From Cycas panzhihuaensis (taxonomy: Eukaryota > Cycadophyta): a DNA stretch of 64,000 nucleotides. The notes under the pieces were generated by a model, which worked only from the letters and a program-made list of their open reading frames with translations, was not told where the DNA came from and made no database searches. The stretch is from contig CM041465.1 in the NCBI GenBank assembly GCA_023213395.1, forward strand, positions 61,759,741 to 61,823,740, read 5' to 3'. The position numbers and the translations under genes are program-made. Below, one piece after another: positions 1 to 13,879 of the stretch; position 1 is the first letter of the stretch, and every line of letters begins with the position of its first letter.

Positions 1-3000
1 AAGTCCATTGTGCCCAAAGCCCTTGTGCCAATGAAGAATTTGTATTTAATTCCATCTTGACCCATCCAACATTGTCACCATAAGCTCTTTGGCATGCTCA
101 CATGGGCCATGTTCATATTGATAGACTTAGAGATCTTTCTAACACTATTCTAAATTTTCTAAAGTTTTCCTCTAAGCCCTTTAAATGTGAAGCTTGTATC
201 ATTACCAAATCTCATCAACAACTCTTTCCTAAAAGTCAGTGGAAATTGAGCCATCTATTATAATTGGTACACTCTGATCTATTTGGAACAATGGCCATTC
301 CTTTACTAAAGGGAAATATATATTATATCTCTTTCATTGACGATTTCGCTAAAAAGGTATGGGTAGCTTTTCTATACAAGAAAGATGAAGCCTTCTGTAT
401 ATTCAAAGAATTCAAAGCCCACACTAAAAAAGAGTCAGGCTATCAACTTAAATGTCTTTGAACTAATAATGGTGGCAAATATACCTCACATGAGTTTGAA
501 AGATACCTTTGAGACAATGGCATCAAGCATCAAACAATAGTAGCAAGTATCCCACAATAAAATAGAGTTACCAAGCACATGAATAGGATAATCATGAACA
601 TGGCTTTGGATATGTTGGTATATAAAAATATACCTGTCTACCTATGGGTTAAAGTAATTTGGACAACTATTTATTGTATCAATGTTGTTATTCCATTAAA
701 AGAAGGATAATCACCTAATGAAAAGTGGCCAGGACAAGCCCCCATTATTCACTACTTCAAAATTTTTAGCTCTACAGGCTATGCCCACATTTTGGATTCA
801 GATCAAAATAAACTCTAGCAAAGGGCACTTAAAAGCATCCTTTTTGGATACCCTATGGATAAGAAAGGGTATAAGGTCTTTATACCTTCATAATAAAAAA
901 TTATCATTACCAGAGATGCCATTTTTGTGGAGACGGAGGATCAGTTACTTAAACTAGACTCCAAAGTACCCTCATGCCACTATAATAATGTTATCAAGTG
1001 TGATGTTTAGATTCTAAAATTTGGGAGGGGAGGGACATACATAAATTACTCCAAATATTGGAAGCTAATAATAGAGCCTTAGAGGATATAAGTTATGACT
1101 CTAAACTGATGAGTGCACATCCATTACCATCCTTTGAAGATAATAGAGTTAACAAAGGCAAAGCCATTATAGAAGAACTATTCTCTCCACTTTCAGTCAA
1201 CAAAGGCAAAATAGTGGTAGAAGGACCATCTTCCTTAGGTTCATCAACATCCTCATCACTAAATAATCATTTCAATGAATAAGATAAGAACTAAGAAGTT
1301 GAGGGAATGAGGACCTCATTCCTAACTTGAGGATCTCAAGAAGCCCACTAGCTCAATAAGGACATACGACCAAATGAGCTAGGTAAAACTAGCACTTAAA
1401 GTGCCCATAGGTTATGTAAGAATCATTATATACTGAGCTTAAACTAGTAGAACTACATATTATTCTTAAAGAAGAGCCCATAATGTATAAAGAATCTATA
1501 AAACATATAGTTTAGAGAAATTTCGTGAATGAAGAGGACTAATCTCTTATCAAGAATGATACATGGGAACTCATTGATCTACCACTTGGAAGAAAGGTAG
1601 TTCAAAATAAATGGATGTTCAAAAATAAATATAGATCAGATGGTACCCTTGAAAAACACAAGGCGATGTTGGTAGCTAAAGGATTTATACAAAGAGAAGG
1701 CATCGACTGCACTAAAGTCTTTACACCTATAACCAAGTGGTATATAATTAGAACTCTTTTGTCCTGAGCTACTCAACAAGGTTGGAAAATCCACCAACTT
1801 GATATTAAGATGGTGTTTCTTAATGGAGATCTTGAAGAAGAAATTTACATAGCTCAACCAGAAAGATATAAGATCAAATGTTAAGAGCATAAGGTTTGTA
1901 GGCTCAGAAAGTCCTTGTATGGCTCTAAATAAGCCCCTTATTCTTGGTTTACTAAGTTGTCTAAAGGAATGAGGCAACTTGGATATAAGGTTTATGACTG
2001 CCAAGATATTGATACAACATTATTCATTAAGCGCCATAAGTATAAACTCACTTATCTCATAATCTTTATGGATGACATGCAAGTAATGGCTAATAGTGAA
2101 TAGACAATAAGCCAGCTGAGAAAGGACCTTAGTAAAATGTTTGAATTTTCTGACCTCGGCTTGATGAAATATTACTTGGGAATTAAAGTAACACAAAAGA
2201 ATGGAAAAATTTTCCTCTCCTAAGAAAAATACATCAATGATCTTCTAACCAAGTTTTAGTTAGAAGATGCTTAACTAGTGGCTTTACCTATGGATCCTAA
2301 TACCAAACTCTCAGCTGATGGTGATATTAGAAAGGTAGAGGTAACACTCTATATGAAACTTGTAGGTAATCTCATTTACACTACTAATACAAGGCCAGAT
2401 ATTGGATACTCTATCAATATTCTTGCTTGTTATATGATAAATCCTAAGCAGAATCATTGACAAATAGTAGTATGAGTGTTGAGATATCTTAAGATGACCA
2501 ATAAATATGGTTTATTATATGAACCTAATTCAGAATTTAAGATTTCTGCATACATAGACTAAGACTTTGCAGGAGATAAAGATATAAGAAGATCTATGTC
2601 TAGGTATGTAACGTTTCTTAGAATAACATTAATATCATGGAGATATAGACTACAAAAGATAGTTGTAGATTCAACTGTAAAAGTTAAATACATTGTTGCT
2701 TCTGAGACTAACAAGGAGGTGATATGACTTAGAAAATTATTGAAAACATTGAATATCACCCAAACAAGTCCTATCGGTCTTCATATAGATAATTAATAAG
2801 TAATCTGCATGGCAAAAAATCCTATATTTCATGATCGTACTAAACACATAAGTATGAAAGTCCACAGGATTAGAGAGCTTGTTCATGACAACATAATTCA
2901 ACTAGAATACTACCTCACAATAGATCGAGTGGCTGATATCTTCACTAAATAACTACAAAAGGTAAAGTTTGAATAGTTTCGAAGGAAGCTCAGCATTAGG

Positions 3001-3021
3001 ATATTCATCTTTAACTAATCA
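1..3021 (+). pseudogene. Copia-A1 remnant: pol from GAG-pre-integrase to RNase H
   Basis: Degraded Ty1/copia pol, entered from the left edge of the window. Order seen: GAG-pre-integrase (WHAHMGHVH near 88, CEACIITK near 188), integrase core (VHSDLFG at 267, FIDDFAKKVW at 331), copia mid-region (FGYPMDKKGYKVF near 840), RT (about 1560-2300, with the FMDD box near 2067) and RNase H (2540-3000, KHISMKVHRIREL). The copia order integrase before RT sets the class. Many stops and frameshifts interrupt it. The integrase triad is lost: the usual TDNGGEY reads TNNGGKY, and the glutamate after PQxN is lysine. It cannot encode active enzymes. A second remnant of the same family follows at 3779. Confidence 0.9.
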
Positions 3022-3466
3022 AAGAAGATGGCAACAAGATCATCATACTCTATTCTCTTCGTGAAAACCCCTTATGGGTGTGGAAGAATAAGAGTAAGTC
3101 TTTGCTCTATCCTATTTGTGAAAACCCCATGTGGGCACAGAAGGATAAGGGTTATACTAGTTTTGGAAAATCAAAACCTGTGAAAACCCAAAAGGGCATA
3201 GGGGATGACCAAATGATATATGGAGACTTAGTAGATTTAGCTACACATTTAAGCTATTTGGATATCAAGCTACATCAAAGAGCCACCTTAGTCATTTTGA
3301 TTTATAAAAAGGACTATAGATCTTAGAGAGTCTGTGGATTTTTATTATCCATGATGGTTTTTCTACAAAAGTGTCATTTAGAATTTTAATGTAATAATGA
3401 GACTCAAATGAAGACCTCATAGAATAGATTTTCTAAAAAATGACCTTCCACCATTAAAGGGGGGTT
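3022..3466 (+). repeat. Copia-A1 3' untranslated region with threefold repeat
   Basis: Noncoding stretch between the pol end and the LTR. Three degenerate copies of a unit starting GTGAAAACCC and continuing into an A/G-rich GGATAAGGG-like tail begin at 3061, 3118 and 3180. The same three-unit array occurs in Copia-A2 at 4971-5122, so it is a family trait. A polypurine run AAAGGGGGG (about 3456-3464) ends the region directly before the LTR. Confidence 0.7.
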
Positions 3467-3778
3467 TGAAAGAGGTTAATATATCAAGGCTATTTATGTA
3501 GATTAATTACGTATCATTAGGATATATTGTTAGCATTAGTCTTTTAGTGAAATATACTTTATGTGCATTTAGATATAATTTTGTGTTTATATCATTAGGT
3601 GGAAAAATCCTAATCCTAATGCTCACCCTCAGTAATAAAAGGCAAAATCTTAAGGAGGGAGTCATTATTCATTCTCAACTCCAAGCTTACTCTCATATTT
3701 TGTTTCATCTCCTTTTCATTCTCCATTGCCATTATGTGCATGTGAGTGATTTATTTCCTAGACCCATTAATCATTCAT
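3467..3778 (+). repeat. Copia-A1 3' LTR, truncated
   Basis: Begins with TGAAAGAGG right after the polypurine tract. It resembles the region at 5361 (shared order: TG start, GGTTAAT-like block, AATAAAAG core and AGGAGG downstream). It stops abruptly near 3778, where sequence homologous to the middle of RT begins. The 5' LTR is outside the window, so no LTR pair or target duplication can be checked. Confidence 0.65.
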
Positions 3779-4928
3779 GAAGAAGAAATCTACATGCCTC
3801 AACTAGAAGGAGCTCAAAACGTCTTTCTATAGCGTAAAATAAGCCCCTCATGCTTGGTTTACTAGGTTGTTTGAAATAATGAGGTAACTTAGATATGAGG
3901 TTCATGATTATCAAGATATCAATATAACACTATTCATCAAGTGCTAAAATAATAAAGTCACTTATCTCTTAATCTTTGTGGATGATATACTAATAATGGA
4001 GAATAATATACAGGTAATCAAGTAACTGAAAAAGGACCTTACTAAAACTTTTAAATTGTCTGACCTCAGGTTGATGAAATATTATTTGGCAATTGAAGTA
4101 ACTTAAAAGAATAGTAAAATATTTTTCTCCTAAAAAAAATATATCAATGATCTTCTGACAAAGTTTCAGTTAGAAGGTGCTCGACTAGTGGCTATGCTTA
4201 TGGAACCTAATATTAAACTCTTAGTTGATGGTGATATTAGGAAGGCAGACATAACACTCTATAGGTAACTTATAGGTAGTCTCATATATACTACTAACAC
4301 AAGGCTGAATATTACAGACACTATCAACATTCTTGTAAGATTAATAATAAATCCTAAGTAGAATCACTGGCAAGTTGTAATAAAAGTGTTGGAGTACCTA
4401 AAGACAACCAACAAATATGGTCTATTGTATGAACCCAATACCAAATTTAAACTTTATATATACATAGACTCAGACTTTGCTGGAGATAAAGACACAAGAA
4501 GATCTACATCTAGGCATATAACATTTCTTGGAATAATACCAATATTATGGAGATCTAGATGATAGAAGATAGTTGTAGACTCAACTACTGAAGCTGAATA
4601 TATTACTACTTTTGAGATAAATAAAGAGGTAATATGGCTTAAAAAATTATTAAATATATTAAATTCCACCTAAACAAGTTCTATTAGCTTACATATAGAT
4701 AATCAATCTATAATCTAAATGGCTAAAAGTCTTGTATTTTATGATCGTACCAAATATATAAGTACAAAAGTCTATAAGATTAGAGAACTAATTCATGATG
4801 GTATAATTCTATTGGAGTACTATCTTACAATAGATCAAATGGATGATATCTTCACCAAACCACTAAAGAGGGTGAAGTTTGAACATTTTTTAAGGCAACT
4901 CAGCCTTAGGGCCTCTATCTCCAACTGA
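3779..4928 (+). pseudogene. Copia-A2 remnant: RT to RNase H
   Basis: Second copy of the Copia-A 3' half. It starts inside RT at EEIYMPQLE, the same place as EEIYIAQPE near 1838, and continues through the FVDD box (near 3976), the RT C-terminus and RNase H (about 4440-4900, ending EHFLRQLSLRASISN). Many stops and frameshifts. No gag, protease or integrase precedes it; the preceding bases are the truncated Copia-A1 LTR. Confidence 0.88.
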
Positions 4929-5360
4929 TTGAAGGAGATGACAATATGACCATTATACTCTATCTCATTCATGAAAACCCCTTATGGGTGTAGAAGGATA
5001 ACAGTAAGTTTCTGCTCTATCCCATTTGTGAAAATCCCTTATGAGCATGAAAGGATAAGGTTTGTATCATTTTGAAAAATTGGAACCTATGAAAACTCAA
5101 AAGGGCATGAGGGATAATCCAATGGTATATGGAGACTTAGTAGATTTTAGCTACAAATTCATTATATTAATTGGCTATCTGGCTTCATTTAAAGAGTTGC
5201 CTAAGCTAAGTTAGTAGATTAGACATTCTGTGGGTCTTTTCCCCCATGAGGTTTTTCCATAAAAGTGTCATCATAATTTGCTTTGTAAGAGGCTCAAATA
5301 AGGACCTTATAGGATACAATAAAATAGGATGAAATGAGCTTCTACCATTAAAGGGGAGAT
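4929..5360 (+). repeat. Copia-A2 3' untranslated region with threefold repeat
   Basis: Equivalent of 3022-3466. Repeat units start at 4971, 5028 and 5089 (ATGAAAACCCC, GTGAAAATCCC, ATGAAAACTC). A polypurine tract TTAAAGGGGAGA ends at 5359 immediately before the LTR start. Confidence 0.65.
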
Positions 5361-5830
5361 TGAATTAGATTAATGTCACAAGGTCATTACATTAGTTGAT
5401 TATTTCTAAAAAGGGTCTTAAGTAAATTTTAAATTAGATCACTTAAGTAAAATGCACTTTCATATGTATTATGTATAATTTCATTTCACCTAACTCTAAT
5501 GATCCCTCTCTCAATATAAAAGTAAAAGCTCAATAGAGGAGGCTCATTCTTACCTCCCCATTTTGTGAGAGCTACTTTCTTTCTCTCAAGTCTCTCTTAC
5601 TCCTAGTTTTTCCTTTGTGTTTAGTGAATGGAGATGAAGGATAAATCCACTCTTTTTAGTAATATGAGTCTATTTCTATAAGTTTTTTCTCTAAGTAGGT
5701 ATACCCTAAGTATATCATATCTTATGATTAAGAGGATTAGTCTTAACTATACATTACTGAACTCTTAATATAAAAACTTCATGAGCAACAACAAGATGCT
5801 CGAGCCTTTTAATATAATTTGGTCACCAAC
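5361..5830 (+). repeat. Copia-A2 3' LTR (end approximate)
   Basis: Starts TGAATTAGATTAATG after the polypurine tract and matches the Copia-A1 LTR start. CAATATAAAAG near 5513 is a possible TATA-like element. The 3' boundary is uncertain; a CA near 5830 (CCAACA) is a guess, because no second LTR of this copy is in the window. Confidence 0.55.
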
Positions 5831-6864
5831 ATCATGACTATGTTTTAATAAATTCTATAATAATAAGTGTTTCTTGGCTTCCAAGAATGACATGGATGTT
5901 ACAACAAATAGGTAAGTGGAGGTATAATTTAATACTCTTTACATCTCATTGATTTTGTATATCATGATCATAAATAATGAATGTATATTTGGTTTGCTCG
6001 GTTATTCTATGTAGTAGCCTATGTATATTTTAGTTGATGATGAGTATGACTTTAGTTAATGGTTATTAGTCCACTCATTAGGCTTCTTAAGTTAGCAAAG
6101 GTATTTATCCCTTTGCAATGCCCTCTTAACCTCATTTTGATCCATTGAATCTATTATTTTTTATTATTTAGCACTTTGTGTTAGCTGTGTTTGCATTGAG
6201 ATCCCATCATTGTTGAGTTTTTGGTCTATTTTCATGTGTTTTTCACTAAGAAATTATATCTTCTACCAAGCTATTAACTATTTTGCTCATAACAATAGTA
6301 CCAAAAATGATTTTATGGTATCATGAATATCTTTGTGGTACAACTATCACCCATACATATTTGAGTATATCAATGATAGTTAGTTCATTAATACTCTTGT
6401 AACAATCTTGGGTGGCCCACATCAATCCCAAGTTGACACTTATCAAACTTAGATGGCCCAAGAGGCTAAATCACACCCAAGTTTAATCTCTTCCATGTGG
6501 TTTTGGTCTAAATCTATGAGTAAGACTCATGGATTTATCCCAAGGTTTTCTCCCATATTGTAGGCTAAAAATTACCTTTCCTAGCCTTGTCTTCATCTAT
6601 AAATCTCCCTAATTTTTTGATTATGAGAGGGATCAAGTTAAGATATGATATTATGTCATTATGCTACCAAAATTCTATGAGAATTTGGTACTCTTTGTCT
6701 AGACATACTATTTGTGATTGCATCCTTAGAAACACACACTTCCATTAGCAAGAGAGAGTCTTAGAGTGTAGTTTTTTATCTATTGTCCACCTCTACCATT
6801 CAAGGAAGAGGTAAACCTCCTCTTTTTACCCTTGGTAAGTTATTCCATATGTATTATGGTGTGT
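5831..6864. other. No gene seen; AT-rich repeat-like DNA
   Basis: No open frame with family resemblance. The stretch from 6400 to 6850, with its CTTGGGTGGCCCACA and AGGAAGAGGTAAACCTCC blocks, has the texture of an old LTR, but no partner copy was found here. Confidence 0.5.
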
Positions 6865-9230
<2,366 letters not shown>

Positions 9231-9290
9231 ACATTGCTACCTATTTTCATCTTATTTTACTTTACTTGGTATGTAAACTATTGCATAATC

Positions 9291-9400
9291 ATTTCCCTTC
9301 CATAGCATCCTTCTTCTTTAGCCTACTTCTTATTCATCTCTTCATAGGTTTAAAGAGGATGTTGCAAGGGAAGGTAGCACCTAAATATTACTTAAGTAGC
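9291..9400 (+). repeat. Direct repeat D, left copy
   Basis: About 108 bp beginning ATTTCCCTTCCATAGCATCC, repeated at 12230-12337 with only a few substitutions. The two copies bracket the Gyp-P fragment. They may be the end of the Gyp-P LTR or a flanking duplication. Confidence 0.9.
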
Positions 9401-9404
9401 ACCT

Positions 9405-11906
9405 TTCGTATATATGTGGATTATCAATAATTAAATAAAATTACTATTAAAGATAAATTCTACATACCAGTGATTGATGATTTATTAGATGAATTGAACG
9501 GAGCAACCATTTTCACCACCATAGATTTAAAATCTATATATCACCAAATTAGAATCAAGGCTACTAATACTCACAAAATAGCCTTTTGCACCTATGAAGT
9601 CCACTATGAATTCCTAGTCATGCATTTTAGCTTAACCAATACACCAACCATATTCCAAGGGCTCATGAATAAAATCTTCTAACCTTATCTAAGGAAGTTT
9701 ATCTTAGTGTTCTTTGATGACATCTTAGTGTATAGTCAGATAAAGGAATAACATCTTCAACATGTTGATAAGGCTTTGTAATTATTAGAAGATAATAAAC
9801 TCTTTGCAAACAAATCAAAATATAACTTTCGAAGGCATGAAGTGGAGTACTTAGGGTACATCATCTCATAAGAAGGAGTTAAGGTTGATCCAAGGAAGAT
9901 TGAAGCCATAGTTAATTGGCCACATCCCAAAAACATCAAAGGGCTACACGGATTCTTAGGTTTAATAGGGTACTACTAAAAATTTGTTAAAGGGTATGCA
10001 AAGATTGTAGAACCCTTGACACAATTATTAAAAAAGTATTCATTCATATGGATAGATACTTCTACTGAAGCCTTTGAGAGCCTAAAGGTATTCATGACTA
10101 CCACACTAGTTTTAGCAACTCCAAACTTCACTAAAATTTATCATTAAATGTGATGCCTTGGGATAAGGTATTGAGCAGTCCTTATGTAAGAAGGGAGGCC
10201 CATAGCCTTTGAAAGTCAAAAATTAAAGTCTAGGGATTTAGTCAAGTCTATATATAAAAAGGGGATGATGGCAATCCTATAAGCAATTCAAAAATAATAC
10301 TAATATTTACTTAGGACCCATTTTAAAATAAAGATAGACCACGAAAGCTTGAAGTATTTCCTAGACCAAAGGGTAGCTTCTAAGGAATAGCAGAAATGGA
10401 TCTCTAAAATGTAAGATTTTGATTTTGAAATCATATATAAAAAAGGGAAGGAAAATATAACAATTGATGCCCTATCATGAAAGGAAGGAGATTCTATATT
10501 ATATGCATTAATAATAGTTACCCCTTCATGGATCAAGGAGGTGAGGGAAGAGTGGGAAAAGGATACCAAGATAAAGCAATAAATACAGGATCTATAGGTT
10601 GATCAAGATAGTTATAAAAGCTTCTCTTGGGTAGAAAACATCCTATGGTACAAAAATAGAATATATCTTAGTCCTGATTCCAAGATTAAGGAGAAGACAT
10701 TGCATGATGTACACACCTCTCTAATAGTAGGCCATTCTGGATTCCTAAGGACTTATCAATGGATTAAGCAATCCTTCTATTGGAATGGGCTCAAACAAGA
10801 TACTGAAAGATGGGTCGCAACTTGTGAAGTGTGCTAATGACAAAAGGGTGAAATGAGTAAGATGCCTAGTCTATTACATCCACTCCCTTTACCAAATCAA
10901 AGATGGGAAGAAATATCCATGGACTTCATCACATGATTACCAAAATCATACATGAGGGATGTCATCCTTGTAGTTGTTGATGGATTAACAAACTATGTTC
11001 ATTTTTATGGAATCTAGTCCACTTATAAGGCAAAACAAATTGTTGAGATTTTCTTAAAAGAGATATATTGGCTCCATGGAATGCCTAAGAAGATTGTTAG
11101 TGATAGAGATCCAAAGTTCATAAGAATTTTCTGGACTGAACTCTTCTAAGCTTTAGGTACCAAGGTAACAATGAGCACATCATACCACCCACAAATGAAT
11201 GGACAAATGGAGGTAGTTAACAAATGTTTAGAAGGATATCTCTAATTCTGTGTGTGAGATAAACAAAATCAATGGCATCATTGGCTTCCCATGGCAGAAT
11301 GGTGGTATAATACTACTTACCATATGCAATAAAAACAACTCCATTCTAGGCATTATATGGGTATGAACCACCATCTATTAAGACCTACGTCATAGGGAAT
11401 TCTAGAGTTCAAGCAGTGGAGGAGCATCTACAACAAATCGCAAAGACACTTAAGATATTGAAGGAAAACCTTAACTTGGCTCGGAACTGAATGAAACAAC
11501 AAGCAAATAAATGAAGAAGTGACGAGTTTCAAGTAGGAGATTAGGTTTACTTGTACTTGCAACCATGTAAGTAAACTTCACTTAAAGGAGAGGGTAAACA
11601 CAAGTTGGATCTAAGGTTTCTAGGCCTTATAAAATCCTTAAACAAGTGGGGGAAGTGGCTTATGCCTTGGAGTTACCCATAATAACTAAAATCCATAATG
11701 TTTTCATGGATATAGAATTACCAATATTGGATAATGAAGGGAGGCTTCAAATGATACGTAAACAAATTTTGGAGGAAAGGGTTAGGCATTTGTGCTCTTG
11801 ACACATCAAAGAGCATCTCATCAAATGGAAGCAATTGCCACATGATGATTCAACTTGGGAAAGTAAGCAATTTATTCAAGAGCATCTAGGACTAGTCAAA
11901 CTTTGA
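9405..11906 (+). pseudogene. Gyp-P: chromodomain Ty3/gypsy pol fragment
   Basis: Broken gypsy pol lacking gag, protease and the RT N-terminus. Domains in order: RT from YVDYQ (9411) through [14 protein letters not shown] (9520) and the FFDDILVYS box (about 9712); RNase H (about 10060-10480); integrase zinc finger with HTSLIVGHSG and CEVC retained (10710-10836); integrase core with SMDFIT, VSDRDPKF (11099) and [13 protein letters not shown] (catalytic Glu kept); and a chromodomain tail reading LIKWKQLPHDDSTW (about 11818-11860). The RT-RNaseH-integrase-chromodomain order identifies a chromovirus. Stops are frequent and several frameshifts occur. A polypurine tract AAAATAGGGGG (11921-11931) lies just before the LTR. 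Confidence 0.9.
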
Positions 11907-11935
11907 GGGCAAAGATTTTCAAAATAGGGGGAACT

Positions 11936-12229
11936 TGTTAAGAACCCAACCCTTATCTCTCTTCTCCTCAAATCTTATATTTCTATTATTGTAATTATCC
12001 CACATTCATAAGTCCAAGAGATGGGTGATCTTAATAGCCATATATATATATATAATGTAGGAGTGAGGATCATTTAGAAGTATTATGATCTTATGTATTA
12101 GAGGTTGCCCCCTTGAAGAGGCCCATTGATACATGTTATTATAGATGCTTTTATACTCTTATATGTAATTTTGGCTTTTATGTTACCATATGCAATTGGA
12201 TTTCTCTATTTTGATTTAGGTTCATTACA
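11936..12229 (+). repeat. Gyp-P 3' LTR (minimum extent)
   Basis: Starts TGTTAAGAACCC directly after the polypurine tract. It contains a short (TA)n block near 12043 and a TTTTATACTC TATA-like stretch. The 3' end is undefined. If repeat D (12230-12337) is its last part, the LTR is about 402 bp and 9291-9400 is the remnant of the 5' LTR. Confidence 0.6.
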
Positions 12230-12337
12230 ATTTCCCTTCCATAGCATCCTCCTTCTTTAGCCTACTTCTTATTCATCTTTTCATAGGTTTAAAGAGGATG
12301 TTGTAAGGGGAGGTAGCACTTAAGTATTACTTAGGAA
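12230..12337 (+). repeat. Direct repeat D, right copy
   Basis: Partner of 9291-9400. It follows the Gyp-P LTR without a gap and is followed at about 12344 by integrase sequence of a different (Tat/Athila-type) gypsy lineage. Confidence 0.9.
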
Positions 12338-12343
12338 GCCTAC

Positions 12344-13090
12344 TATATTTTGGAGAAATTAATCCAAGCTATGACTTAAAGGATCTTATTCATAGGAATC
12401 TACTAGCCTACCCTATTTAAAGTTGCTCACTCTTATGTGCAACAATATTGAAAGTGCTTAGTCCAACATCATTCACCATCCTTCTGAAGCACTACATACC
12501 ATAATGTTTCCATGGATATTCTCCCAATGGGGTCTTGACCTTATTGGTGATATGTCAGCATCTTAAAGAAGATGATAGCCTAATTCCAAAATGGTTGGCA
12601 CTTATAACTTTACTCGGCCTTATGGGTTTATCAAGTGTCTATTAGAACAACCATGGGTTTGACACCATTCTCCTTAGTCTATAGATTAAGGGTTTTCTTA
12701 CCCCTTGAAGTGGAGATCTTGTCTCTTTAGATATCACTTAAAGAGTTCATTGATAAAGAGTGGAAACATTAGGCCCATCTACTAGATTTGGAATTATTTG
12801 GAAAAAAATACCTTGCTACCTACTAAACAAATTTGGAATCAAAAGCTAAGGTACAAAAGACCTATGATAAGCATGTATAATTACAACCCTTAGTTCCTAG
12901 GTAAAAAGTCCTTAAACTCAAATATTTACATGATTGATTATCAAAATTTAGTCCTAAATGGGTAGGCTATTTATTGTCCTACAAATCTTAAATAATAGGG
13001 CATACCAAATTTTTATATTAAAGGGCCTCAAATTTGGAAAGGCCATTACTAGTAATTATTTAAGAGGTTTTATAATTAAACTCTCCTCCC
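12344..13090 (+). pseudogene. Tat-2: degraded Tat/Athila-type gypsy integrase C-terminal half
   Basis: Frame pieces match the integrase of Tat-1 at 48900-49888: PSEALHTIMFPWIFSQWGLD (12479) against PSEALHPIISPWPFSQWGLD (48998), and the C-terminal block around 12907-13075 against 49720-49885 (LKLKYLHDCLSKF region). Heavily decayed, with several frameshifts, and no RT or gag remains upstream. The antisense ORF further right probably belongs to the same or a similar Tat element. Confidence 0.8.
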
Positions 13091-13879
13091 CCCAATGTAG
13101 AGGGCCACATTGCTCTAGGAAAAGACTAAACTACCATCCTTTAGGATGTATATCACCTTCACTATAGGCATGACATCATGTTGTATTAATTACCTAACTC
13201 ATCCTTTACCACAGCTAAGGATTACACCCCATGTGAGCATCTAGCTCTAAAATAAGATTAAACTACTCTTATTCATGACTTGTGTTGTCCTCACTAGGGC
13301 ATCCTATCATATTTTGCTTACCTCCTTATTATGATCCTTGGCCACTAGTAGGATCTTAGCCCATAAGGGCATTATACTCCATCATGAATCTAAACTGTCA
13401 CTTGTAGATAATATCAAAATAAAAAAAAATCATAAAACCCCCTAAAATTACTCAAAAAATATATGCTTCCTTTTATAGCTTTACATCCATAGGGTGTAAT
13501 TATCCTTCATGCCTATGATAGCACTACATACTTCACATTAAGCCCCCCTCCCCCACAAGTATAAACTAGTAATATGATGCATAATATCATGCCATGTATA
13601 TAACAATAAAGCTATGATAATGTTTTATATGAATATACACTAAAATGAAAAGAATGGGGAAGCATAAGTCAACTCCTATATCTATATACATAAAAAGTAC
13701 AATAAGTGGATATGTGTATAATACTCTATGAGGAAGATGGAATCCTTGTAGGGCTATATAATCACCTAACTGGGATACATGATGTATGACTCTATACCTC
13801 TAAAGGTCTAACTTGCCTCTACTATGACCCTCCAATATACAATGCCATCTTATGGTGTATCACCCTCTCTACCAACAGA
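13091..13879. other. Noncoding 3' region of Tat-2
   Basis: No coding frame. Texture resembles 49889-50640 behind the Tat-1 integrase (CT-rich blocks, then AT-rich sequence with ATCATGCCATGTATA and GGAATCCTTGTAGG near 13741, like GAATCCTTATAGG near 50565). Confidence 0.5.
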
